From: an uncultured Rikenellaceae bacterium
Lineage (GTDB): Bacteria; Bacteroidota; Bacteroidia; Bacteroidales; Rikenellaceae
Assembly (NCBI GenBank): GCA_944321925.1
Contig: CALUND010000017.1
Span: 1-64,000, forward strand
Reading direction: 5' to 3'
Length of the DNA stretch: 64,000 nucleotides
In this document: positions 27,338 to 36,054 of the stretch, piece after piece
How the letters are laid out: each line of letters begins with the position of its first letter
How positions within the stretch are numbered: the stretch's first letter is position 1
Notes under the pieces: generated by a model
What the model was told of the DNA's origin: nothing
The model's input: only the letters and a program-made list of their open reading frames with translations
Databases searched by the model: none
Program-made: the position numbers and the translations under genes

Positions 27338-27367
27338 AAGTTCCCGAACCGCATGGTTCGGGAACTT
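27338..27367. repeat. Perfect 13-bp hairpin
   Basis: AAGTTCCCGAACC, loop GCAT, GGTTCGGGAACTT. No T-run follows on either strand. It may end leftward transcription from the collagen-like gene or be a recognition site. Confidence 0.6.
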
Positions 27368-27549
27368 CACTCTGCCGAGTGTTGAGAAGAGGCGGAATAA
27401 CCGATCGGGATTTTCACTCCTGGAGTCGATTCACGACCCAAATAAAAAGAAAAATTCGAGAGAGAAGAAAAGGAAGAGAGGAAGAAAAGATGGTAAGGAG
27501 GTAGACAAGAAACTGGCAAGCAGACAGAGAAGCGAACAGTCTGGCAGTC

Positions 27550-27579
27550 GTGAGGGTTAACCCGTAAAACCAATCGTTT
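27550..27579 (+). repeat. Copy A of a 30-bp inverted repeat
   Basis: Begins GTGAGGGTTAACCCG and ends CAATCGTTT. It is identical, in inverted orientation, to 37055-37084. It contains the palindrome GGGTTAACCC. An ATG follows 12 bases downstream. Confidence 0.85.
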
Positions 27580-27688
27580 CAGGCAGCAAAAATGCACGCG
27601 GGACAGGAGTGTACCCTCTCTCCACACGAAGTCCGGTTAATCTATGGGCAACTTTCTAGCGATGTCCGGCTGACTGTAACCGACACCT

Positions 27689-28366
27689 CTACACCGAAGT
27701 CCGGTTGATTCCATCGAGTGCCGTTGCGATGTCGCCGGTCAGTCGTTCGACCGCCTCCATCGTCACAAGATCATCGACCGACACCGTATGCGTCGCATCG
27801 GTGATGGAGAGACGACAAGTGCCGTCGTCGTTGTCCGTAAGCTCCACCACGGGAGAAAAGCCCGACGGACCTTGCTCGCCACGTTCTCCCCGATCGCCCT
27901 GCGGGCCTTTCAAGGCAGCGAGCTGTTCCGGCGTGAAATCCTCGTAACGAAACGGATCGCCCTTCTCTCCCCTCAGGTAATTGGCCAAAAAGATGCTCTC
28001 CGTCCCCGCCTCGCCATCGGTAGGTCCGTCCCATAGCTCGACTCCTGTCTCTCCCGGCAGGCACACCGTCTGCACACCTTCGGGGAATGCCGGATTGGGG
28101 GTTTCGATCCATACCGTCTTACGTAAAGCTCCTGCAGGCAACCCATGCTGATGAAAGAGTACCACGACCTGCCCGTTATCGTCGGGCAGGCAGTGTTGAA
28201 ATAGCCCCTGGCGATGCGAAACCGTGTAACAGTTCCACCCCGTCGTCCGATACTCGATCCGCCAATCGCATGCATCCGGCGCCATTGGAGTCCCATCGAT
28301 TTCGAATGATTCCAAAAGGGTGAAATCGGATTTTCGATTCTGTTTAATCATTGATTTTGTCTCCAT
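27689..28366 (-). CDS. Collagen-like phage-type structural protein
   Basis: 225 aa from the start at 28366 (METKSMIKQ). An ATG five codons later is an alternative; the longer frame to 28636 is rejected because it runs through the promoter. The N-terminal 130 residues form a carbohydrate-module-like domain I do not recognise. Then comes RYEDFTPEQLAALKGPQGD, a short Gly-X-Y collagen stretch (about 165-185), and a C-terminal segment with VVELTDNDDGTCRLSI. The pattern FTPEQLAALKGPxGDxG is common in tail-fibre-associated proteins of Bacteroidetes prophages. A role in tail or surface adhesion is inferred. The 3' end contains one of the repeated CGGACTTCG elements that recur downstream. No other phage gene adjoins it. 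Confidence 0.6.
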   Translation of the reverse strand: METKSMIKQNRKSDFTLLESFEIDGTPMAPDACDWRIEYRTTGWNCYTVSHRQGLFQHCLPDDNGQVVVLFHQHGLPAGALRKTVWIETPNPAFPEGVQTVCLPGETGVELWDGPTDGEAGTESIFLANYLRGEKGDPFRYEDFTPEQLAALKGPQGDRGERGEQGPSGFSPVVELTDNDDGTCRLSITDATHTVSVDDLVTMEAVERLTGDIATALDGINRTSV

Positions 28367-28392
28367 AAAACGATGTAAAAGTTCACTCCGAG

Positions 28393-28400
28393 CAAATGTA
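28393..28400 (-). promoter_or_regulatory. -7 element of the collagen-like gene promoter
   Basis: TACATTTG on the - strand, 26 bases upstream of the start codon at 28366. No -33 box at the right distance. Confidence 0.5.
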
Positions 28401-28559
28401 GTCCGGAAGCGAGAGGATCGATTTATACAAATACGAACTCCAGCCGCACCGACCGGGAGGTAAAAAGCGAAAATTGCACGATTTATGGAGAGACTTCGAT
28501 CCGAAGTCGCGACACACGGAAAAAACGACTCGAAACGACAACATAAAACAAAAAAAGAG

Positions 28560-29177
28560 ATGAAAACTATTTTCGATCGACTCACCTCCGCCGTCAAGAA
28601 TTGGTGGATGTCCCTCATTGCCGGCATTCTGTTCATCGCCGCCGCACTCTGGCTGATGTTTGCACCGGCAGCAAGCTACGTGATACTGAGTATTCTGTTC
28701 AGCCTCCTGATGTTCGTCAGCGGCATCGTCGAGATTGTATTCGCCGCCTCCAACCGCCACATATCGAGTTGGGGCTGGTATCTGGCGGGAGGTATCATCG
28801 ATCTGATTCTCGGCATCCTGCTGCTCGCCATTCCGTCGCTCAGCATGCAGGTTCTACCCTTTGTACTGGCCTTCTGGCTCATGTTCCGCGGGTTCACGAC
28901 CATCGGCTACGGCATGGACCTCCACCGTTACGGCATCACCCATTGGGGATGGCACCTCGCTTTCGGTATCCTGGCCGTACTCTGCTCTCTCGGCATCCTC
29001 TGGCAACCCATGGCCGGGGCTCTCACGCTGGTCTACCTGGCAGCATACGCACTGCTCGTCATCGGCATCTTCCGCATCATGCTCGCTTTCGAGTTGCGAG
29101 CTCTCTACCGACACAACTGCGAAGCCTGCGATCACGCCGACCACGTCCATTCCGCAGCCGAAAGACGAAAAGAATAA
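28560..29177 (+). CDS. HdeD/DUF308-family membrane protein
   Basis: Inner-membrane protein of 205 aa with six hydrophobic helices arranged as three DUF308 repeats (about 17-65, 72-118 and 128-178). Segments such as WWMSLIAGILFIAAALWL, SGIVEIVFAA and FRGFTTIGYGMDL are typical. HdeD is linked to acid resistance in enterobacteria; the role here is unknown. The start is the ATG at 28560 after AAAAAAGAG, which gives a normal family length. The C-terminal tail is His- and Cys-containing (HNCEACDHADHVHSAAE), which could bind metal; that is only a guess. Confidence 0.8.
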   Translation: MKTIFDRLTSAVKNWWMSLIAGILFIAAALWLMFAPAASYVILSILFSLLMFVSGIVEIVFAASNRHISSWGWYLAGGIIDLILGILLLAIPSLSMQVLPFVLAFWLMFRGFTTIGYGMDLHRYGITHWGWHLAFGILAVLCSLGILWQPMAGALTLVYLAAYALLVIGIFRIMLAFELRALYRHNCEACDHADHVHSAAERRKE

Positions 29178-29199
29178 ACCCTCCCGATCGGACTTTCAG

Positions 29200-29231
29200 A
29201 TGCCGCGTTTCTACGGACGCGGCATTTTTTC
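29200..29231 (+). terminator. Intrinsic terminator after the HdeD-like gene
   Basis: ATGCCGCGT and ACGCGGCAT form a perfect 9-bp stem with an 8-base loop, followed by T6. Confidence 0.85.
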
Positions 29232-29271
29232 GCTCCTGCAGGCAGCGTCCGGAGAGAAAATCGGAAAAATC

Positions 29272-29302
29272 TTGTTTCTTCTCTCCATTTACACTACCTT
29301 TG
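29272..29302 (+). promoter_or_regulatory. Promoter of the SulP transporter gene
   Basis: TTG (29272-29274), 20 bases, then TACCTTTG (29295-29302). The predicted transcript starts about 25 bases before the ATG at 29335. Confidence 0.7.
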
Positions 29303-29334
29303 CCGCTCCCGTTTGGGAATAACGCATTTTTAGC

Positions 29335-31053
29335 ATGATGAAAACATTTTCATTCAGACCCAAACTGCTGACCTCTCTCAAAAACTACAACCGTACAGAT
29401 TTTACCGCCGATCTCATGGCGGGTCTCATCGTGGGCATCGTGGCCCTGCCGTTAGCCATCGCATTCGGCATCGCTTCCGGAGTTTCGCCCGAAAAAGGAA
29501 TCGTGACAGCGATTATCGCCGGCTTTCTCATCTCTCTGTTGGGAGGCAGCCGCGTACAGATCGGTGGCCCCACAGGGGCATTCATCGTCATCGTCTACGG
29601 CATCATCCAACAGTACGGCGAAACGGGACTCATCGTAGCCACCATCCTCGCAGGCGCATTTCTTGTGCTGCTGGGGCTCTGCAAACTCGGCACGATCATC
29701 AAATTTATCCCCTACCCGATCGTCGTCGGATTCACCAGCGGCATCGCCGTAACGATCTTCACGACCCAGATCCGCGACCTCTTCGGACTGCGCATGGAGG
29801 AGGTTCCGGCCGACTTCATCGGCAAATGCGCCGCCTATTTCCACGACTTCCCGACGCTCGATCCGTGGAGTACGGCCGTCGGCATCGCAAGCATCGCGAT
29901 CATCTTCCTCACACCCCGACTGAATCGTCGCATTCCCGGTTCGCTCGTGGCCATCGTGGTGATGACCCTCATCGTCTGGCTGCTGCGCCAATACGCCGGC
30001 ATAACCTCCGTGGAGACCATCGGCGACCGCTTCTCGATCCAGGCAACACTACCCGACGCAGAGATCCCGGAAATGAGCTGGGAGACGATCCGGGGACTCC
30101 TCCCCGCCGCCTTGACCATCGCCGTACTGGGGGCCATCGAATCGCTGCTCTCGGCCACGGTAGCCGACGGTGTGACGGGCGATCGCCACGACTCCAACCA
30201 GGAGTTGCTCGCACAGGGAATCGCCAACATGGTGACCCCGCTTTTCGGCGGCATCCCGGCTACCGGAGCCATTGCACGCACCATGACCAACATCAACAAC
30301 GGCGGACGTACTCCGATAGCCGGCATCGTCCATGCCGTCGTGCTGCTGTTGATCCTCATCCTGCTGATGCCGTTGGCCGGCTACATTCCGATGGCCTGCC
30401 TCGCCGGCGTACTGGTGGTGGTCTCCTACAACATGAGTGAATGGCGCAGTTTCCGTGCGCTCATGAAAAACCCCAAAACGGATGTAGCGGTACTGCTGAT
30501 CACCTTTTTGTTGACCGTATTCTTCGATCTGACCATCGCCATCGAAGTGGGCGTAGTCATCGCCTGCCTCTTCTTCATGAAACGCATCGCAGAAACCACC
30601 CGCATCTCGGTAATTCGCGACGAGATCGATCCGGCAGCCGACACCGACCTCACAACCGTCGATGAGCCGAGACTCTCGCTACCGAAAGGGGTGGAGGTTT
30701 ATGAGATCGACGGTCCGTTCTTCTTCGGCATCGCCAACAAATTCGAGGAGACCATGGCCGAACTGGGCGACCGACCCGCCGTACGGATCATCCGCATGCG
30801 GCGCGTGCCGCTGATCGACTCCACCGGAATCCACAACCTCACGAATCTCTGCCGCATGTCGCAACGCGAAAACATCCGCATCATCCTCTCCGGCGTGAAC
30901 GGACAGGTGCGCGAAGCGCTCCGCAAAGCGGGATTCTATGAGCTGATCGGGGAGAAATACATCTGCAGCCATATCGACGAAGCGGTAGCCCAAGCGAACG
31001 AATACATGATCGCCCATCCGCTCTCCCGTAAAAACCGACCGGTGCACGACTAA
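29335..31053 (+). CDS. SulP-family anion transporter with STAS domain
   Basis: Inner-membrane secondary transporter of 572 aa. The SLC26/SulP core (about 20-430) has the opening DLMAGLIVGIVALPLAIAFGIASG, GGPTGAFIVIVYG and the signature region around SLLSATVADG..HDSNQELLAQGIANM. A cytoplasmic STAS domain (about 445-560) follows, with RMRRVPLIDSTGIHNL. SulP proteins carry sulfate, bicarbonate or dicarboxylates; the sequence does not decide which. Two ATG codons are adjacent; the first is used. It is monocistronic between a terminator and the convergent msr gene. Confidence 0.9.
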   Translation: MMKTFSFRPKLLTSLKNYNRTDFTADLMAGLIVGIVALPLAIAFGIASGVSPEKGIVTAIIAGFLISLLGGSRVQIGGPTGAFIVIVYGIIQQYGETGLIVATILAGAFLVLLGLCKLGTIIKFIPYPIVVGFTSGIAVTIFTTQIRDLFGLRMEEVPADFIGKCAAYFHDFPTLDPWSTAVGIASIAIIFLTPRLNRRIPGSLVAIVVMTLIVWLLRQYAGITSVETIGDRFSIQATLPDAEIPEMSWETIRGLLPAALTIAVLGAIESLLSATVADGVTGDRHDSNQELLAQGIANMVTPLFGGIPATGAIARTMTNINNGGRTPIAGIVHAVVLLLILILLMPLAGYIPMACLAGVLVVVSYNMSEWRSFRALMKNPKTDVAVLLITFLLTVFFDLTIAIEVGVVIACLFFMKRIAETTRISVIRDEIDPAADTDLTTVDEPRLSLPKGVEVYEIDGPFFFGIANKFEETMAELGDRPAVRIIRMRRVPLIDSTGIHNLTNLCRMSQRENIRIILSGVNGQVREALRKAGFYELIGEKYICSHIDEAVAQANEYMIAHPLSRKNRPVHD

Positions 31054-31067
31054 ACCCGGCCGATGAA

Positions 31068-31090
31068 CCGGTCCGGTCCGGTCCGGTCCG
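31068..31090. repeat. Short tandem repeat of GTCCG
   Basis: Four consecutive GTCCG units lie in the gap between the convergent SulP and msr genes. Confidence 0.7.
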
Positions 31091-31126
31091 CTCTCCTGCT
31101 CCGTTCCGATCACCAAAGGGCAGGGA

Positions 31127-32050
31127 TCAGAACCGTTTCGTATAGGCGTGGCAATAGGGCATCGACCCTTTTCTTTCGTAGTAATTCTGATGGTACTCCT
31201 CCGCCGGCCAAAAGGTGGAGGCGGCCGAAACCCGGGTCACGACCCGATAGCCCTTGGCCCGCAACTGGGCAATGAGTTTTTCAGCGATCGTTTTCTGTTC
31301 GGGAGTGGTATAGAAAACCTCGGAACGATACTGATCGCCGATGTCCGGTCCCTGCCTGTTGAGTTGCGTCGGATCGTGAATCTCGAAAAAGAGCCGGGCC
31401 AGGGTTTCGTAGGAGACTTTGGTCGGATCGAACACAATCCGGACCGCCTCGGCATGCCCGGTCGTGTGGCTACACACCTCTTCGTAGGTGGGATTTTCCT
31501 TACGGCCACCGATGTATCCGGCCTCCACGCTGAGCACACCCGGCAGCCGCTCCATCATATACTCCACGCCCCAGAAACAACCTCCGGCAAAGATCGCTGT
31601 TTCGGTCTGTCCGGTCGTCGCTTCGCGTACCGTATCGGCCGGAGAGAACTCGAGCGACACGGAGTTCACGCAATGCCGCACATTCTTGCGGGTAAATCCC
31701 TCTCCGGCAAACACATGACCCAAATGGCCTCCGCAACGGGCACAAACGATCTCCGTACGCCGTCCGTCGGGATCGGGACGACGTTTCACGGCTCCCGGAA
31801 TCTCATCGTCGAAACTGGGCCAGCCGCATCCCGAATCGAACTTGTCGTTCGATCGATAAAGCGGGGCTCCGCATTGACGGCAAAGATAAACGCCTTTCTC
31901 ATGGTGGTCATAGTACTTTCCGGAGAAGGGAGCTTCCGTTCCCCTGTCGACGATGACCCTTTTCTCTTCGGGTGTCAAACTTTTCATAACCTGAGCATGC
32001 AACGCAGATAGACTGCAGACGAATATAGCTAAAAACAGAATCTTTTTCAT
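31127..32050 (-). CDS. msrBA: Secreted MsrB-MsrA methionine sulfoxide reductase fusion
   Basis: Bifunctional repair enzyme of 307 aa that reduces both stereoisomers of methionine sulfoxide. The start at 32050 follows AAGGAGGAAGG, a strong ribosome-binding site, and gives a signal peptide (MKKILFLAIFVCSLSALHAQ). This implies export to the periplasm or beyond. The MsrB domain comes first (about 25-145): two zinc CxxC pairs (CRQCG, CARCG), GCGWPSF and the catalytic Cys in RHCVNSVSL. The MsrA domain follows (about 155-300): catalytic Cys in GGCFWGVE, then GYIGGRKENPTYEEVCSHTTGHAEAV and DQYRS. The order MsrB-MsrA is the reverse of several known fusions. It probably protects envelope proteins from oxidant damage. 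Confidence 0.93.
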   Translation of the reverse strand: MKKILFLAIFVCSLSALHAQVMKSLTPEEKRVIVDRGTEAPFSGKYYDHHEKGVYLCRQCGAPLYRSNDKFDSGCGWPSFDDEIPGAVKRRPDPDGRRTEIVCARCGGHLGHVFAGEGFTRKNVRHCVNSVSLEFSPADTVREATTGQTETAIFAGGCFWGVEYMMERLPGVLSVEAGYIGGRKENPTYEEVCSHTTGHAEAVRIVFDPTKVSYETLARLFFEIHDPTQLNRQGPDIGDQYRSEVFYTTPEQKTIAEKLIAQLRAKGYRVVTRVSAASTFWPAEEYHQNYYERKGSMPYCHAYTKRF

Positions 32051-32159
32051 AACCTTCCTCCTTTCCTTCCGGCAGAAATCGACCAAAAACCGCACCGTCC
32101 TGACAAATAAACGAAAAAACAGCCGATTTCGCATGAGGGAAGCGACAGAATCTCGTCTA

Positions 32160-34601
32160 CTATAATTCGATGGTGATACCGATCGTCGGTAAAATCGTAC
32201 CGCCGATATCGTCGGCGATCCGTTCCATCTTGTAGTGTCCGGGGCGCGTTTCGTCCACGATGTAGTCGCCCGCTGCATCGACAGCCGGCATGAGGATATC
32301 CGATCCGCGGGTCTTGAAGTTGTAGAGATTTTGGATGTCGACATAAAAGCCCAGTCGCCACTTCCGGAAGTACCACACCTTATCGACACGCACATCGAGC
32401 TGGTGATAGAACTCCGAGCGGCAGGCATTGTAGAGTGCATAATCGGGATAGGGACGGCGCCGGAGATCCCATGCCGTGATGAGCGACGACAGTTCCTCGT
32501 CGTAAGGAGTAAAGGGGAGTCCGCCGGTAAGGTTCCATTTCAGTCCCAGGCTCCAGTTTCGGGCGAACTTATGGATGGCCGAGATGTTCAGGATATGGCG
32601 GGCGTCCCAACTCGACGACCAGTATTCGGATACCGGAACAAGGTGGTCGTCGAGTTTATTCACTTTCGACCAGAAGAGCGTATAGGAGAGCCCCACAACC
32701 GTATTCCACAGGTCGAGGTTGCGATAGGAGAGCTCCACGCCATAGGCCCGCCCCTTCCCTACCGACAGAACCGGAACATTTCCCACGATGAAGTCGGCAA
32801 AATCGCCCGTTGAGACAGGCAGGGAATCGACCAACGAGACAGGCAACCTGCGATAACCTTTGAAAAAGGCCTCCAGCCGCAGATCGGAAATCGTCGTCGG
32901 AGAGAAGTTGACTCCGACGACATATTGATCCACCGACATATATCGCAAGCCATTCCGTTGATCGAAGCCCTCCGGATCGTTCTCCGCATAGCCCATCATG
33001 GTGAAAGTGGGCTCCTGATAGTAGCGTCCGGCCGAAGCGTTGAGACTCCATTTCGGAGCCACTTTCCACGACAGGCTCAACCGCGGCGAGAAATGGCGGA
33101 AAGGATTCGACATAAGCCTCGAATAGGTCATGCCGTCGATTCGAAGCCCGACAAGCGCAGAGAGCCGCTCGCCGAAAAAGTAACGGCTGACCGTTCCGAA
33201 TGCGGCGTAACGCCATACGGTAAAAGAGCTCCTGCTGTCGCTCTCTCTCCAGACGCCCTCCTCCTGCAACCGTTGCTGCGTCCGACCGGAATAGGCTCCG
33301 GAACCGCCTCCTATGCCTGCCGTAATGCGGAATCGTCCCACATTCCACCACTCCGTCTCGACTCGCAGACGGTGGTTGGTCTCCCGGCTGTCGAGGTCCA
33401 TGATCCGAGGCAGGGAGTTGTCGTTGCGTTCGTGTTTGTAGAGCTGATTGCGCAGGTAGTCGCGGCTCAGCACCACCCGCAGACGGCCCGAAGCAAACGA
33501 CCGGAGATAGCCCACCCCGAATGCATAGCTCAGCTGGTCGTTCTCGGGCAGATAACCGAGGATGTACCGCCGACTCGGCTCCAACTCGCCACTCCCGGTA
33601 TTGAGGCGGTTGTGATCGAACGAACCGAGACCGATCACATAGAGCACATCCCGTTCGGAGAGCACGGAGTTCAATTTAAACTGGTAATCGTTATACGTCG
33701 GCAGAAAAGGCAATTTCAAAAGCGAAAAAAGCAGTTTCAAATAGCTGCGCCGGAACGACCCGATCAAAGTCGTCCGGCCGTTGCGCGACACGGGCGTATC
33801 GAAACTGACCCCGAGGTCCGACGCTCCGGCTACGACCTTACCGTGGAACCGTTCGGAGTTGCCCGAACGCATCTGCATGTCGAGTACCGAGCTGAGTCCC
33901 GTAGAGATCGCCACGGGAAAAGCCGACGTGTAGAAATCGACCGACCGGAGCTGCTCCGTATTGACCAGGGAGGCATTGCCTCCGGAACCGCCCTGCACGG
34001 AGAAATGGTTCAGAACCGGGATCTCAATTCCGTCGAGGTAGTAACGGTTCTCGTTGGCCCCTCCGCCCCGCACCAGCAGGTCGTTGCGATTGGCCGCACG
34101 GACCGTCACGACGCCCGGCGCCGACTGCACAACCTTCGAGATGTCGCGATTGGCCCCGGGCGTCAGATCGATCTCTTCCGTACCGATGCGGCGCATCGAC
34201 ACGGGCGACTCCACCGTAGCCACGAAAGGCATCGACATCACGACAACCTCCCCGATCTCCACAAGTTGCGGATCGAGCGCCATGTCGACCTGTGCCGGCA
34301 CATTGGCCGTCACAAGAAACGACGAAGAGACAAACCCCTTGTAACCGAAAGCCTGCACGATCAGCGTTCTGTAGCCTGTACGGACCCGATCCAACACGAA
34401 CCTCCCGGCCGAATCGGTCAACGCCTGCAACGTATCGTTCGCCACAGAGATCAACGCTCCGGCTACCACCTCCCCACTCTTCGCATTTGTCACCGTTCCG
34501 CGCACTACACCCGTATCCGGCGGCAAAGAGGCTCCGAACAGTCGAGTGCCAAGCAATAAAAAAACGCAAACCCATCCCAACCGGAGAAGGTGGCGTTCCA
34601 T
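32160..34601 (-). CDS. TonB-dependent receptor with carboxypeptidase-regulatory-like domain
   Basis: Outer-membrane transporter of 813 aa. The start at 34601 (MERHLLRLGWVCVFLLLGTRLFGA) gives a clean signal peptide; longer in-frame starts do not. An N-terminal CarboxypepD_reg-like domain (about 30-110; GVVRGTVTNAKSGEVVAGALISV, DSAGRF) precedes the plug (about 125-230; DLLVRGGGANENRYYLDGIEIPVLNHF) and a beta-barrel ending in an aromatic-poor ITIEL. No SusD partner is adjacent, so it is not a classical SusCD glycan system. Its substrate is unknown. It is transcribed toward msrBA with a gap of about 110 bases and may share a transcript with it. Confidence 0.9.
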   Translation of the reverse strand: MERHLLRLGWVCVFLLLGTRLFGASLPPDTGVVRGTVTNAKSGEVVAGALISVANDTLQALTDSAGRFVLDRVRTGYRTLIVQAFGYKGFVSSSFLVTANVPAQVDMALDPQLVEIGEVVVMSMPFVATVESPVSMRRIGTEEIDLTPGANRDISKVVQSAPGVVTVRAANRNDLLVRGGGANENRYYLDGIEIPVLNHFSVQGGSGGNASLVNTEQLRSVDFYTSAFPVAISTGLSSVLDMQMRSGNSERFHGKVVAGASDLGVSFDTPVSRNGRTTLIGSFRRSYLKLLFSLLKLPFLPTYNDYQFKLNSVLSERDVLYVIGLGSFDHNRLNTGSGELEPSRRYILGYLPENDQLSYAFGVGYLRSFASGRLRVVLSRDYLRNQLYKHERNDNSLPRIMDLDSRETNHRLRVETEWWNVGRFRITAGIGGGSGAYSGRTQQRLQEEGVWRESDSRSSFTVWRYAAFGTVSRYFFGERLSALVGLRIDGMTYSRLMSNPFRHFSPRLSLSWKVAPKWSLNASAGRYYQEPTFTMMGYAENDPEGFDQRNGLRYMSVDQYVVGVNFSPTTISDLRLEAFFKGYRRLPVSLVDSLPVSTGDFADFIVGNVPVLSVGKGRAYGVELSYRNLDLWNTVVGLSYTLFWSKVNKLDDHLVPVSEYWSSSWDARHILNISAIHKFARNWSLGLKWNLTGGLPFTPYDEELSSLITAWDLRRRPYPDYALYNACRSEFYHQLDVRVDKVWYFRKWRLGFYVDIQNLYNFKTRGSDILMPAVDAAGDYIVDETRPGHYKMERIADDIGGTILPTIGITIEL

Positions 34602-34932
34602 CCGGGAGAGAGTCTTCCCGGAAGCGAAAAATGAAAATAAACAACACATCGTCAACCGAAAAGCAAATACCGGACCCTTCGACTCCGAATCAATCGGAAA
34701 AACAGCCCCCAATCTGTTCATCCCGAGTCCGAACGCCAAAAAAACCGCGCAACGATCCCTGAAACAGCGTTTTCCACGACCTCTCGGAGCTATTCCCGCA
34801 AATCATTACTTCCGTTCTGACACCGCACCGTATCGATCCGGCACCTAAAAAAGCCGGTTGCGGGAAATAAAAACGGAAACGGCTCCGATCCGGCACACTC
34901 CTTGCCCGATCCGGACAGACCTCTGAAACCAA
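34602..34932. other. Divergent intergenic region, nothing recognised
   Basis: About 330 bases between the TonB receptor and the AI-2E-family gene. No TAnnTTTG element is evident on either strand. CCGGC and GCCGG near 34840-34856 could form a small hairpin. Confidence 0.4.
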
Positions 34933-35946
34933 ATGTCTATTAGAGAACAATACTGGCGTTATTCGCTGATTGCGATCATTCTGGTGAGCGGCGTAGTGAT
35001 TTTTCGCGAACTGCGTCCCTTTCTCGGCGGCATAATGGGCGCAGCAACGATCTATATGCTCCTGAAGGGACAGTTGGAATACCTCACCGTCCGGAAACGA
35101 TGGCGACGAAGTCTCGCGGCCACGCTGCTGCTCATCGAAGCGATCCTCTGCTTTCTGGTTCCACTCTCCCTGGTGACCTGGATGCTCGTCGACCGCATTC
35201 AGCACATCGCCATCGATCCGCAAAGCATCATACGACCGATCAACCACATCGCGCACCTGATCGAGGAGCGGACAGGCTACTATCCGTTCGAACAGCGCAA
35301 TATCAACTACCTGATTTCGCTCATCCCCAAAGCGGGGCAATGGGTCATGAGCAGCATCGGCAATCTCGGCATCAACATGGCGGTTTTGCTGCTGGTCCTC
35401 TATTTCATGCTGATCGGCGGAGAGCGCATGGAACACTATTTCCGCGACATTCTCCCGTTCAATCGGACCGATTCCGACAACATACTCCACGAAATCGGCA
35501 TGATCGTCCGTTCGAACGCCATAGGAATCCCGCTGTTGGCGCTCATCCAAGGTCTCGCCGCCTACATAGGCTACGTGATATTCGGAGCCCCGACGCCCCT
35601 GTTCTGGGGAGTAATCACCTGTTTCGCCACCATCATTCCGCTGTTCGGAACCGGACTGGTATGGCTTCCGCTGTCGCTCTACATGGGGCTGAACGGCCAA
35701 TGGGGCGCCGCCATCGGACTATCGATCTATTCGGCGGTCATCCTTTCGCAGATCGACAACTTCGTCCGGCTCATCCTGCAAAAAAAGATGGCCGACATTC
35801 ATCCGCTGGTCACCATCTTCGGCGTCTTCATCGGACTTTCGCTCTTCGGCTTCATGGGGATCATTTTCGGGCCGCTGCTGTTGTCGCTCTTCATCTTCTG
35901 CATCAACCTTTTCAAAGAGCACTACCTGGGAAGCAAACCCCGATGA
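34933..35946 (+). CDS. AI-2E/PerM-family membrane protein
   Basis: Inner-membrane protein of 337 aa with about eight hydrophobic segments. There are two N-terminal helices (YSLIAIILVSGVVIF onward), a longer soluble or amphipathic part (about 90-155), then C-terminal helices containing the family hallmarks FGAPTPLFWGVITCFATIIPLFGTG and LILQKKMADIHPLVTIFGVFIGLSLFGFMGIIFGPLL. Family members have been linked to autoinducer-2 export or sodium/proton exchange. The specific job here is unknown. Confidence 0.85.
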   Translation: MSIREQYWRYSLIAIILVSGVVIFRELRPFLGGIMGAATIYMLLKGQLEYLTVRKRWRRSLAATLLLIEAILCFLVPLSLVTWMLVDRIQHIAIDPQSIIRPINHIAHLIEERTGYYPFEQRNINYLISLIPKAGQWVMSSIGNLGINMAVLLLVLYFMLIGGERMEHYFRDILPFNRTDSDNILHEIGMIVRSNAIGIPLLALIQGLAAYIGYVIFGAPTPLFWGVITCFATIIPLFGTGLVWLPLSLYMGLNGQWGAAIGLSIYSAVILSQIDNFVRLILQKKMADIHPLVTIFGVFIGLSLFGFMGIIFGPLLLSLFIFCINLFKEHYLGSKPR

Positions 35947-35973
35947 TTGCGCAGGCCGGACTGCCGTCCGCAC

Positions 35974-36008
35974 AAAAAAAATCCCGGACCTGCTCCAGGA
36001 GGTCCGGG
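35974..36008 (-). terminator. Intrinsic terminator of the DUF362 gene operon
   Basis: On the - strand, CCCGGACCT, an 8-base loop, AGGTCCGGG and a T8 run lie 47 bases past the stop codon of the DUF362 gene. It may also act on the AI-2E-family gene from the other side. Confidence 0.8.
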
Positions 36009-36054
36009 AAACTTCCGACGTACCGACGATCCGTACGTCGTCACGATCCATCGG

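Larger units (their letters stand above)
27135..27688. other. Intergenic region with hairpin, 30-bp repeat copy and short CGGACTTCG repeats
   Basis: About 550 bases without a firm gene. It holds a perfect hairpin (27338-27367), one copy of a 30-bp repeat (27550-27579), and a + strand 38-codon frame (27592-27708, MHAGQECTLSPHEV...) starting 12 bases after that repeat. The element CGAAGTCCGGTT occurs at about 27627 and again at about 27696, with a degenerate copy near 27662. A - strand TAATTTTG at 27222-27215 could be the -7 box of the LRR gene. Confidence 0.55.

Noticed and set aside
32925-34559. 544-codon open frame antisense to the TonB receptor
   Set aside because: Arg/His-rich composition with no domain; the - strand receptor is clear.
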